DNA of 64,000 nucleotides from Pratylenchus scribneri (lineage: Eukaryota > Nematoda > Chromadorea > Rhabditida > Pratylenchidae), in contig JAQSEB010000083.1 in the NCBI GenBank assembly GCA_030063045.1, positions 1 through 64,000 on the forward strand, read 5' to 3'. Of the stretch, positions 8,385-19,074 are shown one piece after another. The position numbers and the translations under genes are program-made. Within the stretch, counting starts at the first letter, position 1. Each line of letters opens with the position of its first letter. The notes beneath the pieces are model-generated. The model was not told where the DNA came from. It did no database searches and was given only the letters and a program-made list of their open reading frames with translations.

Positions 8385-10784
8385 ACAAAATCATAGCGTA
8401 TTAAAGCTTGAAAACATAACAATGAACAGAATTCAGAAAAGCAACCAGAGCGTACAAAGCTCGAATATTACAATATCAAAGTAATACTCATTAAGAGAAA
8501 AACAAGAGCGGTGAAGCTCGAATAATACAACATTTTCACTAGGGAGAACAAATCCCGCATTTTACCATAATCTGGAAAATATAAAGGAATAATCCGACTG
8601 AAAATTTCAGATGAAACAAACCCAAAAAGGGGAATAAAAACAAGGAATTTAGCAAGGCTAAATCAAATAAAAACCTCACTAGGGCAACTAAAGCCCGCAT
8701 CTCACAATTAAAGGCAATGACCTGACTTAGAATGATAAGAAACCGATGGAAAAGGGAAAATCCCATGACAAATAAAAACATACCAGAGCAGTCAGGAAAA
8801 GCTCGAATTATACCATCAAATTGGAGAAAGCAAAGAGAACCAAGAAGAAACTGGAACAGCAAGGCACAGCCTAATGCAACCTCAAAAAGAGAACAAAAGA
8901 CGAAACCTGAAAATGAAAAGACAAAAAGAAACACAGCCACAAATGGCAAGAAAACAAATGACATTCAGAAGAGATGAAATAATGAAAACAACTGGAAAAT
9001 AACCAGAAAACAAGGAGTCAAAGCACTCAAAAACACAAATAGTGATAAAAATGCACCCCAACTGAGTGTTGGGGGGAAGGCATAGAAAAAACCATTAATG
9101 GAAAACAAAAATAAACCTCCAAAACCCCAAACCAACACGGGTGAGGAAGGCAAAAAGAAAACGATTATAAGTCGAAAAACACCAAAACACATAAGTGACA
9201 GTAAACTCAAAGAGAAAAACCAAAACACAAATCCCTCGAAAGCAAAAAGAGGACCAAACAAAACTGCAAAGCGGCAGAAGAAAGCAAAAGGAAACTCAAA
9301 CGTCAGTTCACTCGAAACTAAAGTGAAAGAATCAAAAGAAAACCATAAAATGGAAAACCAAACCCCAAAGGATGACAATTCCAAAAGATAAAGCCCCTCA
9401 ACAAACCCAAAAGGGGAGAAAAGTCAAGGAAAGGAAACAAATTTTTGAAAAGTCAAACTTCCAAACAAGGATGAATTCAAAAAGAAACCGACAAACTCGA
9501 AAGAGGCAGACGAAAATCAAAGAAAAGCACCGCCAAAAGAAAACGGTGACAGACAAAGTCCAAAAGAGGGCAAACGCCAAAGGCGAAGGCAAAATCAAAG
9601 CCAATCCAAATTTAAACGTCCAAAAAGGGATGAATCAAATGGGCTAAGCGCCAAAAAGGAAAACCAACATATGGATCAAATCAAACCAAAAAGAACTTGC
9701 ACCGAGCAACACGGTCAACATAAAAGACCGAAAAGAAAACTCCAACCGAGAAAACAACCATAAAATCAAAATGGAAAGTCAGATCAAAGCCACAAGGGTG
9801 AATAAAAGCCCGAATCCTACTGAAAGCTCTCAGAAAAGAATGGAAATATTGTGGATACCCAAAAGAGGGAAGAACGCAACTACAGGGGAGAGATCCTGCA
9901 GAATACCAATATTGGAAAAAATGCAAATGCGAAAACCCAGAAAGAGGAATAAAGCAAATTACTAGGGAGGCCCAAAATCCCGAAAAACACAGAAAACACT
10001 AGGGAGCAATCCCGAATTCAACAAGTAAAACTTGAAAAGACAAGAGCAAAAGTTCGAATAAAACAAGTAAAGCTTGACGAAAATAACAGCGGAATAAAGC
10101 TGAAAACAATAAACCCAAAAAGGCAATATAAAAATTGGTCTAAATAATTAATTTTATTCCAATTAATCCAAATTTATTTCCAATCACCCAGTAAAGGGAA
10201 AAATATGGCCAACATTTTGAAAGTTTGGCAGCCATTTCCAATCCAAACAAAAATTGATTGACAGCAAACACGCACAATTAGGTGTGAAAAAGAATGATCG
10301 CAGCCAAAGGTCAACAGCGAAGAGGAAAACTCTAACCAAAGCTGACATAATGAAAAGTGAGAGAATATCCTCTCTACCCATTAAAGGAAAAGAAGAGAGA
10401 CAGAAAGTCTCGCACTCCTACCGCAAGGGAGAATGAAGAAGAGTAATCGCTGATTGGCTGAGAAGCTACGCTCGCTATGAGTGAGGGCGGGAAAAGGACG
10501 GAGTCCGAGCAAAAATTGCTTCCCCCCACAAAGCCCAAATTCATTCTTCAAATTTATTGGAATTTGAGCACAGCCGGAGAAGGCTGAGAAATATTCCAAC
10601 ATTTATCCAAAGCAAAACTAAAGCTTCCCAACCAAATTTTTAGATTTCAAAGCGATTAATCAAAACTCTTCAAAGCAAAACAAAATAAAACAACAAATTA
10701 TCAAACAACATAAGTTATTTTTGGGCATCTACTGCAGAAAACAACTTCAAAATTCTTCAAAATCATCAGCGAAAAGTGATCAGA
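8385..10784 (+). other. A-rich region where pol would be expected; hairpin array, no reverse transcriptase
   Basis: About 2.4 kb on the Gag-sense strand, very A-rich with frequent stops. The short Lys-rich frames and the Phe/Leu-rich frames on the other strand are composition effects. No YxDD, RNase H or integrase motif was found. It does contain many 4-bp-stem hairpins followed by G or GAA (see the array entry). It also holds a CCCCAAC-TGAGT-GTTGGGG hairpin at 9055-9073, running straight into a GGGGGGAAGG polypurine tract. From 10440 to 10600 the sequence becomes less AT-rich. It leads into the ATG at 10785. Confidence 0.6.
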
Positions 10785-12941
10785 ATGGTATCCAGTTGCA
10801 GTGATTCAAATTCCAATGGAAGCGAAAAAGATCAATCTCCAAGATATGAGGAAATTGACCTGGAAACTCAGAATGAGAGAAAAACAGAAGAGGCCAAAGA
10901 GCAATTGGGCTGGCCATGTGCTTGGAAAGTTCCAATAATTGGCACTCGACCGGAACCAGAACCGGAAGAACAGACTCGAAAGAGAAAAATATCCACTCAA
11001 TCCTAGTATGAAGAGGAAACTCGGGAAGAGAATCATGAAAATGAAAACCCATCAGAGGAAGAAGAAGAAATATCTTCGGAAGAAGATGAAGAAAACCCAA
11101 ATGAGGGACAATATGAAACGCCAACAACGGAACAAGACCGGATGGAATTTGAAGCGGAATGTGAGGACATAGTCCAAGAACTGAACAACCCGGGACGAAT
11201 GGGAAAACTCATATTAGTGAGCAGTGACACAAACATGCTTAACAAAGCACAGCAAATATTAGCTGAAAACATGGAAATTCATACGGATGTGCCGATTGGT
11301 ACAGGAAAAATCCGAGTTTTAGGTGAAGTCATGGGCCTAAAAGTGGCACTGAACACAAATGTGAAACCAACCGTCGAAGAAAACCCATTCGGAAAACAAG
11401 TGGAAAGACTTGTGGAAAATCCAAGATTTCTGATGCAAGTACCAGTAGGAACTGGAGAAATCAATGTGATCGGAGAAATTGTTAGCTCAAGAAAAAGGCT
11501 AAACACAAATGTGAAAAACACGGGTGAAGAAAACCGAACCAAGGAACAACGTCCTAATGAGGATGAAGAAAATGAAGATGACACTGAAAGTGAAACCAAA
11601 TCGGCGAAGTACGAAAGGCTGATACAGCAAGAAGCTGAAAAGGAACTTGCCAAACTACGGCTAAAAAGAGCTGAAACATCTCGACAAAAATACGAATCAG
11701 AATTTGAAGAAGAAGCATGGACAAGATGTGAATGGTGTGGACAGAAAGGGCACAAGGTGCAAGACTGTCAAGAAAGAAAAAAGAGTATACGAAACTGGGA
11801 AGAACACCAAGCAAAGAGAAAGGAGAATCTGAAAGCAACGGACTGCTACTGCTATTTATGCAGAGAAAACGCACACTATACATGGCAACATGTTATAATG
11901 ATTGCGAAAGGATATGATGAAGCTACACAGCAACAACCTGAAAGCAGGAATAACATGTGTCGAGAATGTGAAGGGACACATTTTGACTGGGATTGTCCAG
12001 TACTCAATAGAGAAAAGGAAGAAAGAGGTGAACCAATGATTTGGGAAACACCAAACCCAAGAGCGGAAAATCCTGACAAACCCAAAAGCACTGAACGCTC
12101 AGTAAACGGGAGGAGAACACCCATAAGGGAAAACATGGTCTGCTATCATTGCGAAGGACCACACATGCAAAGGGAATGTCCCGTACTCAAAGCAAGTGAG
12201 AAGAAAGTAAAATGCACAAGACGCAAAAGAAACAACCACACGGCGGAGGAATGCTTTGTTCCAAGATGCAGTAACTGCAAATTAATGGGTCATAGTGCCG
12301 AAAAGTGCATAAAACTGCAAGAACAAGAAACTCAAATGAGAAACCCAAAATGGGGAGATCAAAGCAAAGTCCTCAAGGCAACTTGTAGAAAATGCAAAGA
12401 GGTTTACCTCAAAACGCAGATGCACTGGTCATCATTATGCAAAATCTGCCATGACCAAGACCACCCAGAAAGGGAAGAAAATTCAAATAAAACATTACAC
12501 TGTAATAGTGATGAAATGAAACAAAAAACACCCACGCGGGCACAAGAACAAACCCATATGGAGGATCAAAACTTCATCAAAAAGAAAACGGTAAACTGCT
12601 CATTATGCAGAGAAAGAGGACTCAAAAGTGAATTATATTGGCTGCCGTGCTGCCATGAATGTGCACGAACAATACACATTACTAGTGAAAACAAGCAAAT
12701 GAAAGAATTAAACTCAAAAGAGAAGAAAGACAAACCATCAAGACAAGAGATGGAACGCATCAGAAACACAGCAGCAGTCCAGGAATTGGAACAAATGCTG
12801 ATTAACCAACATTTGGAACAACAACCCACAAATTCGGGGAATGCACCAACAATTACGCCAGAATTTGAGCGATATTTAAATATCCTGTTAATGGGAGGAA
12901 TTGAGGCAGAAGTGGCCAGGGAATTGGCACGGCGAAAATAA
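10785..12941 (+). CDS. Zinc-knuckle protein interrupted by one in-frame UAG
   Basis: ATG 10785 opens a frame that is continuous to 12941 (719 codons) except for TAG at 11004-11006 (codon 74). On both sides the composition is the same, acidic and Ser/Glu-rich. The part from 11142 alone is 599 aa. It has a duplicated ~50-residue unit (VPIGTGKIRVLGEV near 11290 and VPVGTGEINVIGEI near 11440, each followed by LNTNVK). Then come many Cys/His clusters: CEWCGQKGHKVQDC (11727-11768), CRECEGTHFDWDC, CYHCEGPHMQREC, CSNCKLMGHSAEKC, and Cys-x2-Cys pairs near 12385-12460 and 12595-12665. It is probably a nucleic-acid-binding accessory protein of the retroelement. The UAG could be readthrough or a nonsense mutation. 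I do not recognise the family beyond the knuckles. Confidence 0.7.
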
Positions 12942-13557
12942 AGCCGAACAAACCAAAATACCCAATTTAAGGGAAACTCAATCAAAAGAAACACAGATTA
13001 GTGAAACAGCAAAGACCAGCGAGAAATCGCGAACTCTACAGTTGTGACGGAAAACAAACGGCAAATGCTGAAATAACTAGTGAGAAATCACGAATCACAC
13101 AAAATCTTGAAAAGAAAACAACCCAAACAGGGAAGCCCACAATAAGTTGCCTTAATGACCTTTTGTGTTCTTTTTATCCCTAAACTCAAGAGAGAAAACA
13201 ACAATCAAAAGAAAATGAAAAAATAATAAAAATAAACCTAATTAGGGAAAAAGAGATTTACAAAATCCATTAAGGCTAACAACGGAGTTTAGCGTTGAAG
13301 AAGAGGCGTAAAGCCCAAAAATCAACAAAATAATTCAGTCATCATTAAGGTGAAAGTAGAATAACAAATGGAGTTGGAACTAACTCTCTTTGAGTCCAGC
13401 TTAACGTCTTCGGATGAGAATTGTGAAAAAGGAAAGAAAACACCTATGAGGAAAGGTGAGGCTGGGCTTGGCCTAAAAAACCAACCCAAAAAATTCTTCA
13501 CAACGTCGAAAGATGATAAAAATTCCAAAACCCCAAAGCTCGGGGACCGAGCTTAAT
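12942..13557 (+). other. Untranslated segment with two GAAA tetraloop hairpins
   Basis: No gene beyond short A-rich frames. It contains GCGA-GAAA-TCGC at 13019-13030 and GTGA-GAAA-TCAC at 13080-13091, both followed by GAA. There is also an 8-bp palindrome AAGCTCGG-GGA-CCGAGCTT at about 13536-13554, nested inside CCCCAA/TTGGGG (13531-13536 with 13559-13564). Confidence 0.55.
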
Positions 13558-13880
13558 GTTGGGGGGAAGGTGTAAAGGATGGGAGATGTTGGGCAGAGCC
13601 CAACATCGACCCAAAACAATTCCCAAAACATTTCTTCCCCAATTTCCAACATTTCCCAAATCCCTTTTCCAATAAATTCCAAAGACCCAAAAGCGAGTGG
13701 GCCGACGCAATAAGCGAACAAGAGAAAGGACGCCAAGTTGTGAGAAGGAGGAAGGAAAAAAGGAATCAAAGCACACAACAAGTGAAGGGAAGAGTTGACC
13801 ACAAAACACAAAAATTGAAGTGAAAAGGAAATTGATGGATGACATAATCCGCAACCCGCGACGCCTATAAAAGAGGTGAT
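13558..13880 (+). promoter_or_regulatory. Polypurine tract and LTR-like promoter
   Basis: TGTTGGGGGGAAGG at 13558-13570 reads as a polypurine tract and is followed by TGT, the usual first bases of an LTR. Next comes a perfect 10-bp palindrome, GATGTTGGGC (13585-13594), loop AGA, and GCCCAACATC (13598-13607). A TATAAAAG box lies at 13866-13873. Together these look like the U3 region of an LTR driving the ORF downstream. The matching second LTR was not found, so the right boundary is open. Confidence 0.6.
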
Positions 13881-13919
13881 GTGAGGCGGGTCAAGTCAGT
13901 CCACTTGACTCAGTCCAAA

Positions 13920-15557
13920 ATGTGCGGAAATAATTGTGAGAAATTGTGCGACCAAATGTGCGGGACAACCCAAATGTGCGACAACAATAAAACAACCATG
14001 TGCGAGGACAAATGCCAACAACTATGGATGGCCAATGTCAACAATTGTGCGGCAAATTGTGGGATCTGTGCGGAGCTGCAATCCCGGGCCAATGGATGGG
14101 GCAAACAGCAAACCGGTGCGGAGCAGTGTGTGCTTGTGCCAATGTGCGGGAAAAGCTGTGAGTCAAACCGTGGGATGGCCAAATGTGTGGGGCAGCCAAA
14201 TTGTGAGTTTGTGGGGAAATGTGTGGTGTGGTGGGGTGCCGAATTAATTTATCAAAAGTCGCCATTGACGGAAGAAATTCCAGGGAGGCGCGATTGGTTT
14301 AAACACCACCTGATCGGAATTAGGTCGGTGGGGCCTTACAACAAGGTACCAATCGGGATCATTGATCACCGGAAAATCCAAGCCGATCATGGCTACGGCT
14401 TATGCCGAATTATCCAAAAGAAACGCCAGGAAGTGGGCGAGATTAAAGGCCAGATACCCAATTGGGAAGAGAAAATGGTGGACCACGAGAGCTCAAGCTC
14501 GCATCCCACCAGATCAATGGATATTAACAAGGGAAGATCCCCGCCTATTACCAATTTAATGGACGTCTACAAGGGAGAAATCCCGTTCCCGACCGTCATA
14601 CGTCCTAAGGATGAAGATAAGGGAGAAGTCCCGTCTAATACACATTTACGGCCAATAGCTGAGGACGAAGAGATGGGACAGAAAGTAACCGAATGGGATG
14701 AATTATTGGCTGATAATAAGGGCACAGACCCGCATTATACCCAGATGGGGAGGATAAGGCCTGACAGGGGCGCAAGCCCGTCTTATAACATGAATGGCCA
14801 AGAAGAAAGGAAGTCTCATGAGGGCGCAAGCCTGCAGAGCACCCAAAGGGGACCAAAGATCGGCTATTATAAGGGATTAAGCCACTCTGTCCCAATCCCC
14901 CACCAAGGCTTCGACCTGTTCAATACCCATATGGGGAAGATGAGCAAAAACGAGGGAGAAATCCCGTTGGAAACGAATATACGGCCGAAGGCTGAGATGA
15001 AGTGGCCGAACAAAAGCGAGGGCTTGAGTTCAACGGCTGTATGGCCAGAAACTGAGAGCATGAAGCCAAACAAAGGGGAAGCCCTGTATAATACTTTCGA
15101 ACGGCATAAAGCTGATCAGGTAGAGCAGAAAGCTCACTCAATCGGAGAGAACCGACCCAACCGGACGAGTTACGATCCACCGACCAGAAGTCTGGAGAAT
15201 GTGGCCTGGTATGGCAGAAACTGCGTTATCGATCCATTTACTGGCAGGAAGGTAGCACAGGACGTCCGAAAGGATGAAGGGCGAATCATGATGATGAGAT
15301 CAAGCCCAGACGATCCTAAATGTCGGAAGAGAGACGAGAAGAGAAGATTAAGCCGAAAGGTGCTTATACCCATGGAAGTGGGAGAACTAGAACGTCTCAT
15401 TACTCAGAAATTGAGAATAAAGCCAGGTCTGGAGGCGGGCAACCGTCAAGGACATGAGATCGATCGGTGCCGGGGTTCAGATAAAACCGTGTCCCCCTGC
15501 CCAAGATGTGGCATAAAACACAGTGTTTTTACTAAAGAAACGCAAAATAATGGATGA
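13920..15557 (+). CDS. Long ORF with Cys-rich start and hairpin-encoded repeats (unknown)
   Basis: Open from GTG 13881; the first ATG is 13920, giving 545 codons. Residues ~1-105 are Cys-rich because of a degenerate TGTGCGG-type nucleotide repeat. From ~14520 to 15080 the frame has repeats such as KGEIP, KGEVP, KGTDP, RGASP, EGASL and EGEIP, spaced by 15-45 residues; their codons form the GGG-N-CCC hairpins. The C-terminus has CPRCGIKH. No known domain is recognised. The ORF is long and less AT-rich than its surroundings, which favours real coding, but the repeats could keep a frame open by chance. Its end overlaps the first codons of the SPRY gene at 15550. Confidence 0.45.
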   Translation: MCGNNCEKLCDQMCGTTQMCDNNKTTMCEDKCQQLWMANVNNCAANCGICAELQSRANGWGKQQTGAEQCVLVPMCGKSCESNRGMAKCVGQPNCEFVGKCVVWWGAELIYQKSPLTEEIPGRRDWFKHHLIGIRSVGPYNKVPIGIIDHRKIQADHGYGLCRIIQKKRQEVGEIKGQIPNWEEKMVDHESSSSHPTRSMDINKGRSPPITNLMDVYKGEIPFPTVIRPKDEDKGEVPSNTHLRPIAEDEEMGQKVTEWDELLADNKGTDPHYTQMGRIRPDRGASPSYNMNGQEERKSHEGASLQSTQRGPKIGYYKGLSHSVPIPHQGFDLFNTHMGKMSKNEGEIPLETNIRPKAEMKWPNKSEGLSSTAVWPETESMKPNKGEALYNTFERHKADQVEQKAHSIGENRPNRTSYDPPTRSLENVAWYGRNCVIDPFTGRKVAQDVRKDEGRIMMMRSSPDDPKCRKRDEKRRLSRKVLIPMEVGELERLITQKLRIKPGLEAGNRQGHEIDRCRGSDKTVSPCPRCGIKHSVFTKETQNNG

Positions 15558-16812
15558 GATGATAAATGAGAATGAAGATATGGAGAAAAAGAAGCAAAAA
15601 ATTATGGATGAAATTATGAAAGGAATGTCGGAAAAGGATAAGGAAATTGGGCGATTGAAAAAAGAAATCCGCATATTGAAAATGAAGGTGGCAAAAATGA
15701 ATGCTGATTTGAAAGCGGTTATTAAATTAGAAATTAATCCTAAATATTTTATTAAATTTGTAGCAAAATGTGTCGATTTTTCGGGCATTGCCATTCGAAT
15801 TAATGAATGAATTATTTGGCTCATTGCCTTTAGAAAATGCTTTCGGTCTTCTGGCCAAAATGCCAAATGGTCTTTTGGCAAGAAATGTTCAAAAGATGAT
15901 TAATGGCATTAAAATAGTAGAATATTAAAAAATATGATTGATAATAATCAAATATTTCAGACAATGAAAACAAATAAATTTAATCAAGAAGATTGTGGAC
16001 CAAAATTGGTAATTTCTGAGGATGGACTCGTCGCAAAACATATTGGGCCCAATGGTGAAATTTAAAAAATATATATTTTAAATTTAATTATTTTTTAGGA
16101 TTTAATTGGGTTAGTGCCACTTTGCCGATTCCATCATTAAATTTGAATTGCATCAATAAGCCAGCAATTGCATTCTATTTTGAAATGCATATTCTCAACA
16201 AACCAATACGGTAAATTTATAATTGATTATACAATTTTATTTGGAATTATAAATATTAAATTTGTTGCCTTTATGAAAAGGACTATTACGAAGCGAAAAT
16301 TTCATGTTCATCATAAATTTATTTATTTATTGGTAAATGATGAATTATTTTAGTTATTGTGCAGGAATTGGATTTTGTGAGCAAATATTTCAATTGGATG
16401 GCACTGTAGTGAAGAATAATTTAATCACAATTTGGTACAAAGATAAAATTTGGATTGATGGATCCTATATCAAATTAGGAAATGACAATGAATTTTTCAG
16501 TGGAAGCGATTTTGTTGGCCTTGGTATAATCTATCAATCAAACTCAAAAATGGAATGTTTTGCAACATGCAATGGCAAATTGATAGGTAAAATTATTATA
16601 GAAAAATATTAAAAAAATTTAATATTGAAATAATGTTTAATTTTAATTCCGATAAAAATAAATTAAATATAGGAAAAGCCAAATTGCCTTCGAAATTTGC
16701 CAATCTTCAACTTTTTCCAACTATTCATTTTTATTTTGCTGTCGATTCAATCCATGCGCATTTTAAGAAAGAGGACTGGAAATTCAAGGATTTCCAACAT
16801 GTTCTTGAATAA
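15550..16812 (+). CDS. Coiled-coil/SPRY (B30.2) protein, intact six-exon gene (copy A)
   Basis: Exons: 15550-15717, 15764-15916, 15961-16054, 16099-16210, 16354-16586, 16673-16812. All have GT/AG ends and all phases close, giving 299 codons plus stop. The N-terminus is a charged coiled coil (no signal peptide). A short F-box-like segment follows (LPFELMNELFGSLPLENAF and LLARNVQKM), then a SPRY domain with GIGFCEQ, FVGLGIIYQ, MECFATCNGKL and a C-terminal WKFKDFQHVLE. SPRY domains bind protein partners. In cyst nematodes expanded SPRY families include secreted effectors; this copy looks intracellular. The retroelement block ends directly upstream and may supply its promoter. Confidence 0.85.
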
Positions 16813-17915
16813 GAGATTTTGAGAAGAAATTATCGCCAGAAATGAAAAAATGAAGATGAACGATAAATCAAACACATTTCGATTCAATATTAAATTTAAG
16901 ATATATGATTATCTAGCTATCAATCAAAAAATTTCTCTGGAAAACTCTCAATTTGAAGTTTGATCCAATTTTTGCATAAATATACCTATTTTTCTTTTAT
17001 TCTATCGGAGATACAAAATTTGTTTCAAATAATTTAATTTTTTTATTTGAAATAATTTTTGGATTTTTTGAAATTTTTAAATATTTAACCAATTCAAGAA
17101 AGCCAAAAATATTGACTTAATGAATAAAAATTTTTAGAAAATTTAGAGCTAGAATTTTATTGTTTATTTAAATAATTATTTTTCCTATTGAACAGAAATA
17201 AGGTTAAAGAAGGTGACAAAAATTGCCCTCGAACTATGTAGGAATATTAAAATGGTGGAAGTGATGCTGAGAAAACTTAAAAATGAAAATTATAATTTTT
17301 ATGTTTTTCATTATTTATTAAATTATTTAATTTTTAAAATTTTATCAAAATTTTTAATTATATTTTTTCGCTCCAAAATCTTCCACATCATTTACACTTT
17401 TAGAATTAATTATTTCAATAAAATTTTTCTCAATAAATTTACAGCGAATAAAATAGTCCAATTGATCATATCATCATTGCCTTTTTATTTTTATATCTTA
17501 AAAAGTCGAAATATATATTTTTTTATTGATATGATAATATTAATAAATAATTTAAAATATAAAATCGTTGAATCTAGCAAAAATTTTTCTGATCTAAAAT
17601 TATCATTTTTAAGTCCACAAAAATTTAAATATTTAGAAATTTTATAGCTTGGTGCTTGTAATAAATTTTATACTTAGTTCAGTAAGGATATGTCCTAAAA
17701 TGGAATTAAATTTAACCAGGTTCTCTGACCTCTAAAAATTCAATATTTTTAGATAAATTTTAACAAATTCACTCATTGATGTTTTGAGTAAATTATTTAA
17801 TTCCTCTTTTAAAAATTTTCACTTACCGAATAAATTTTTAATCTATTTTAGAAGACATAACGAACAAAAATCTATAATAAATAATATATTTTTAAAAATT
17901 ATCTAAAAGCTAAAA
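16813..17915. other. Intergenic, AT-rich
   Basis: No convincing gene. An open frame at 17213-17647 (144 codons) is rich in Phe/Ile/Lys/Asn and lacks motifs; I treat it as composition-driven, though a decayed exon cannot be excluded. Confidence 0.4.
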
Positions 17916-18364
17916 ATGACGAAAATAATGCATATATTATTTCTACTTTTGCTGAATTTATGCCATCAAAATTTCATTGTGGATGGCAATCTCAATTACT
18001 TTGATTTGGCAGGAAGTCCTATTCCTAACATGCATTGATTCCACCTGTTAGCCGTCATCCTATACTACAACGACGAAATGCATTCCGAGAAAAACAAAAT
18101 CCACGATTCCCATTGAATAATCCAATTCAAAATGGTGGCGCTGGCTACAGTGGTGGATATTCCCAAGGTGGAATTGAACGGGCCGGTTCCATTTCATCCG
18201 GTGGAATTGAACGGTCTGATTCCGTTAAGTCCTTCTTTCGTCAATATAATTCAATGATGAAAGATGTATTTGGCGATAGGCCAATACCGCCGGCAATGTA
18301 TCTTCATAAAAGCGGGCGCAATTACTACCAAGAAGCCTCACCAGAATGGGGGAAGAAGCTTTAA
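17916..18364 (+). pseudogene. Secreted Gly/Ser repeat protein with a one-base frame break
   Basis: ATG 17916 begins a clear signal peptide (MTKIMHILFLLLLNLCHQNF, then IVDG). This frame stops at TGA 18036-18038. The sequel lies in another frame, from about 18035 (LIPPVSRHPILQRR) to 18364. It contains two copies of a GGIER-x-GSIS/SDSV unit and a Tyr/Lys-rich end. The two frames overlap by only a few bases around 18029-18036 with no room for an intron, so a single-base indel (genomic or assembly) is the simplest reading. Without it the product would be a secreted protein of about 150 aa. The family is not recognised. Confidence 0.6.
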
Positions 18365-19074
18365 TTTGGTTAGTCAAATTTTTTTTAAATTGTGTGCATT
18401 TTCCCAAAACATGTACATAGTTTTTGTCTCGACTATTTAGATTAGCGATTATGGTACGATTCATCAGTTATATTATAATTAACCAATTTAAATGATCTAA
18501 AATGTACGTCAGTACTCCAATTTTCCGGCCAATTCAAAATCGGCTAACCAATTTTCCTTTACACTGACTAAATATAAAATAATAGCAGAGGTAGCTGATG
18601 AAATTGAAATAGCTTACAATTTTCCTTCTATTTTTTTATTCTTTTTAGTCTCTAATGTTCGACCTCAAACAAAAGAAATCACGCTTCAATCGGCTGGGCA
18701 AATTTCTTCGAAGAATACCCAGAATCGTGAGGGGCAAATTTGGAAAATAAGAATGGTTTATCCCTGAATATATACTTTATTATGACATTTGAGGAAGAAA
18801 GTTTTACTACAATAATTGAAAATTAAATTCAATTTAAAAACAGGAGCGCACACTTAAAAATATTGCATCGCTATTTGTTTATTTGCTTTATTTTATAAAT
18901 TTTCTTGCTTTAGTTCATTAATTAAACACTTTATTCACAACACTTTATTCACGAAAAACACATTTTCATTATTTTTGCATATTTTAAACTTTGTGCCTCT
19001 CATAGAAATAAATGAAAATTTGTTAGGATATAAGAAATCTGACAAAAATAAATACAATAAATATTCATTCAAAT
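18365..19074. other. Intergenic, no gene seen
   Basis: AT-rich. A short frame on the minus strand (18225-18464) overlaps the previous gene and has no support. Confidence 0.4.

Larger units (their letters stand above)
8254..14965 (+). repeat. Scattered array of short hairpins with covarying stems
   Basis: At least 22 four-base stems with A-rich loops, nearly all followed by G and often by GAA. GAGC/GCTC: 8254, 8448, 8506, 8786, 14489. GAGC/GTTC: 10044. GGGA/TCCC: 8542, 8754, 9965, 10002, 14531, 14573, 14621, 14954. GGGC/GCCC or GCCT: 8682, 14768, 14822. CAAG/CTTG: 10022, 10064. CAGC/GCTG: 10087. GCGA/TCGC: 13019. GTGA/TCAC: 13080. Loops at 10002, 13019, 13080, 14573, 14768, 14822 and 14954 are GNRA tetraloops (GCAA or GAAA). 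The left flank is often AAC-A/T-A, as in AACAA, ACCA or CACTA. The stems change but pairing is kept, in both untranslated and translated parts of the block. This points to selection on RNA structure; function unknown. Confidence 0.75.
4150..15520 (+). mobile_element. Non-autonomous LTR-retroelement block (Gag and protease, no polymerase)
   Basis: The block stands out from its flanks by purine-rich, less AT-rich composition on the + strand. In order it holds promoter-like direct repeats, a minisatellite leader, Gag, knuckles/protease, an untranslated hairpin region, a zinc-knuckle ORF, two polypurine tracts (about 9067 and 13559), an LTR-like TATA segment and a Cys-rich/repeat ORF. I could not match two full LTRs, so its ends are uncertain and it may be two nested or adjacent elements joined near 13.57 kb. 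Gag-bearing elements lacking pol are known in plants as TR-GAG elements; using that idea here is inference. It ends within about 30-60 bp of the SPRY gene start at 15550. Confidence 0.7.

Noticed and set aside
8539..9384. Phe/Leu-rich minus-strand frames of about 140 codons
   Set aside because: They are complements of an A-rich untranslated region, with no motifs and no evidence of a promoter.
9098..9647. Lys/Thr-rich plus-strand frames as part of pol
   Set aside because: They are low-complexity with no reverse transcriptase, RNase H or integrase motif, so I leave them as untranslated.
17213..17647. 144-codon Phe/Ile-rich ORF as a membrane protein
   Set aside because: The residues reflect AT-rich DNA, there is no motif, and no neighbouring exons were found.
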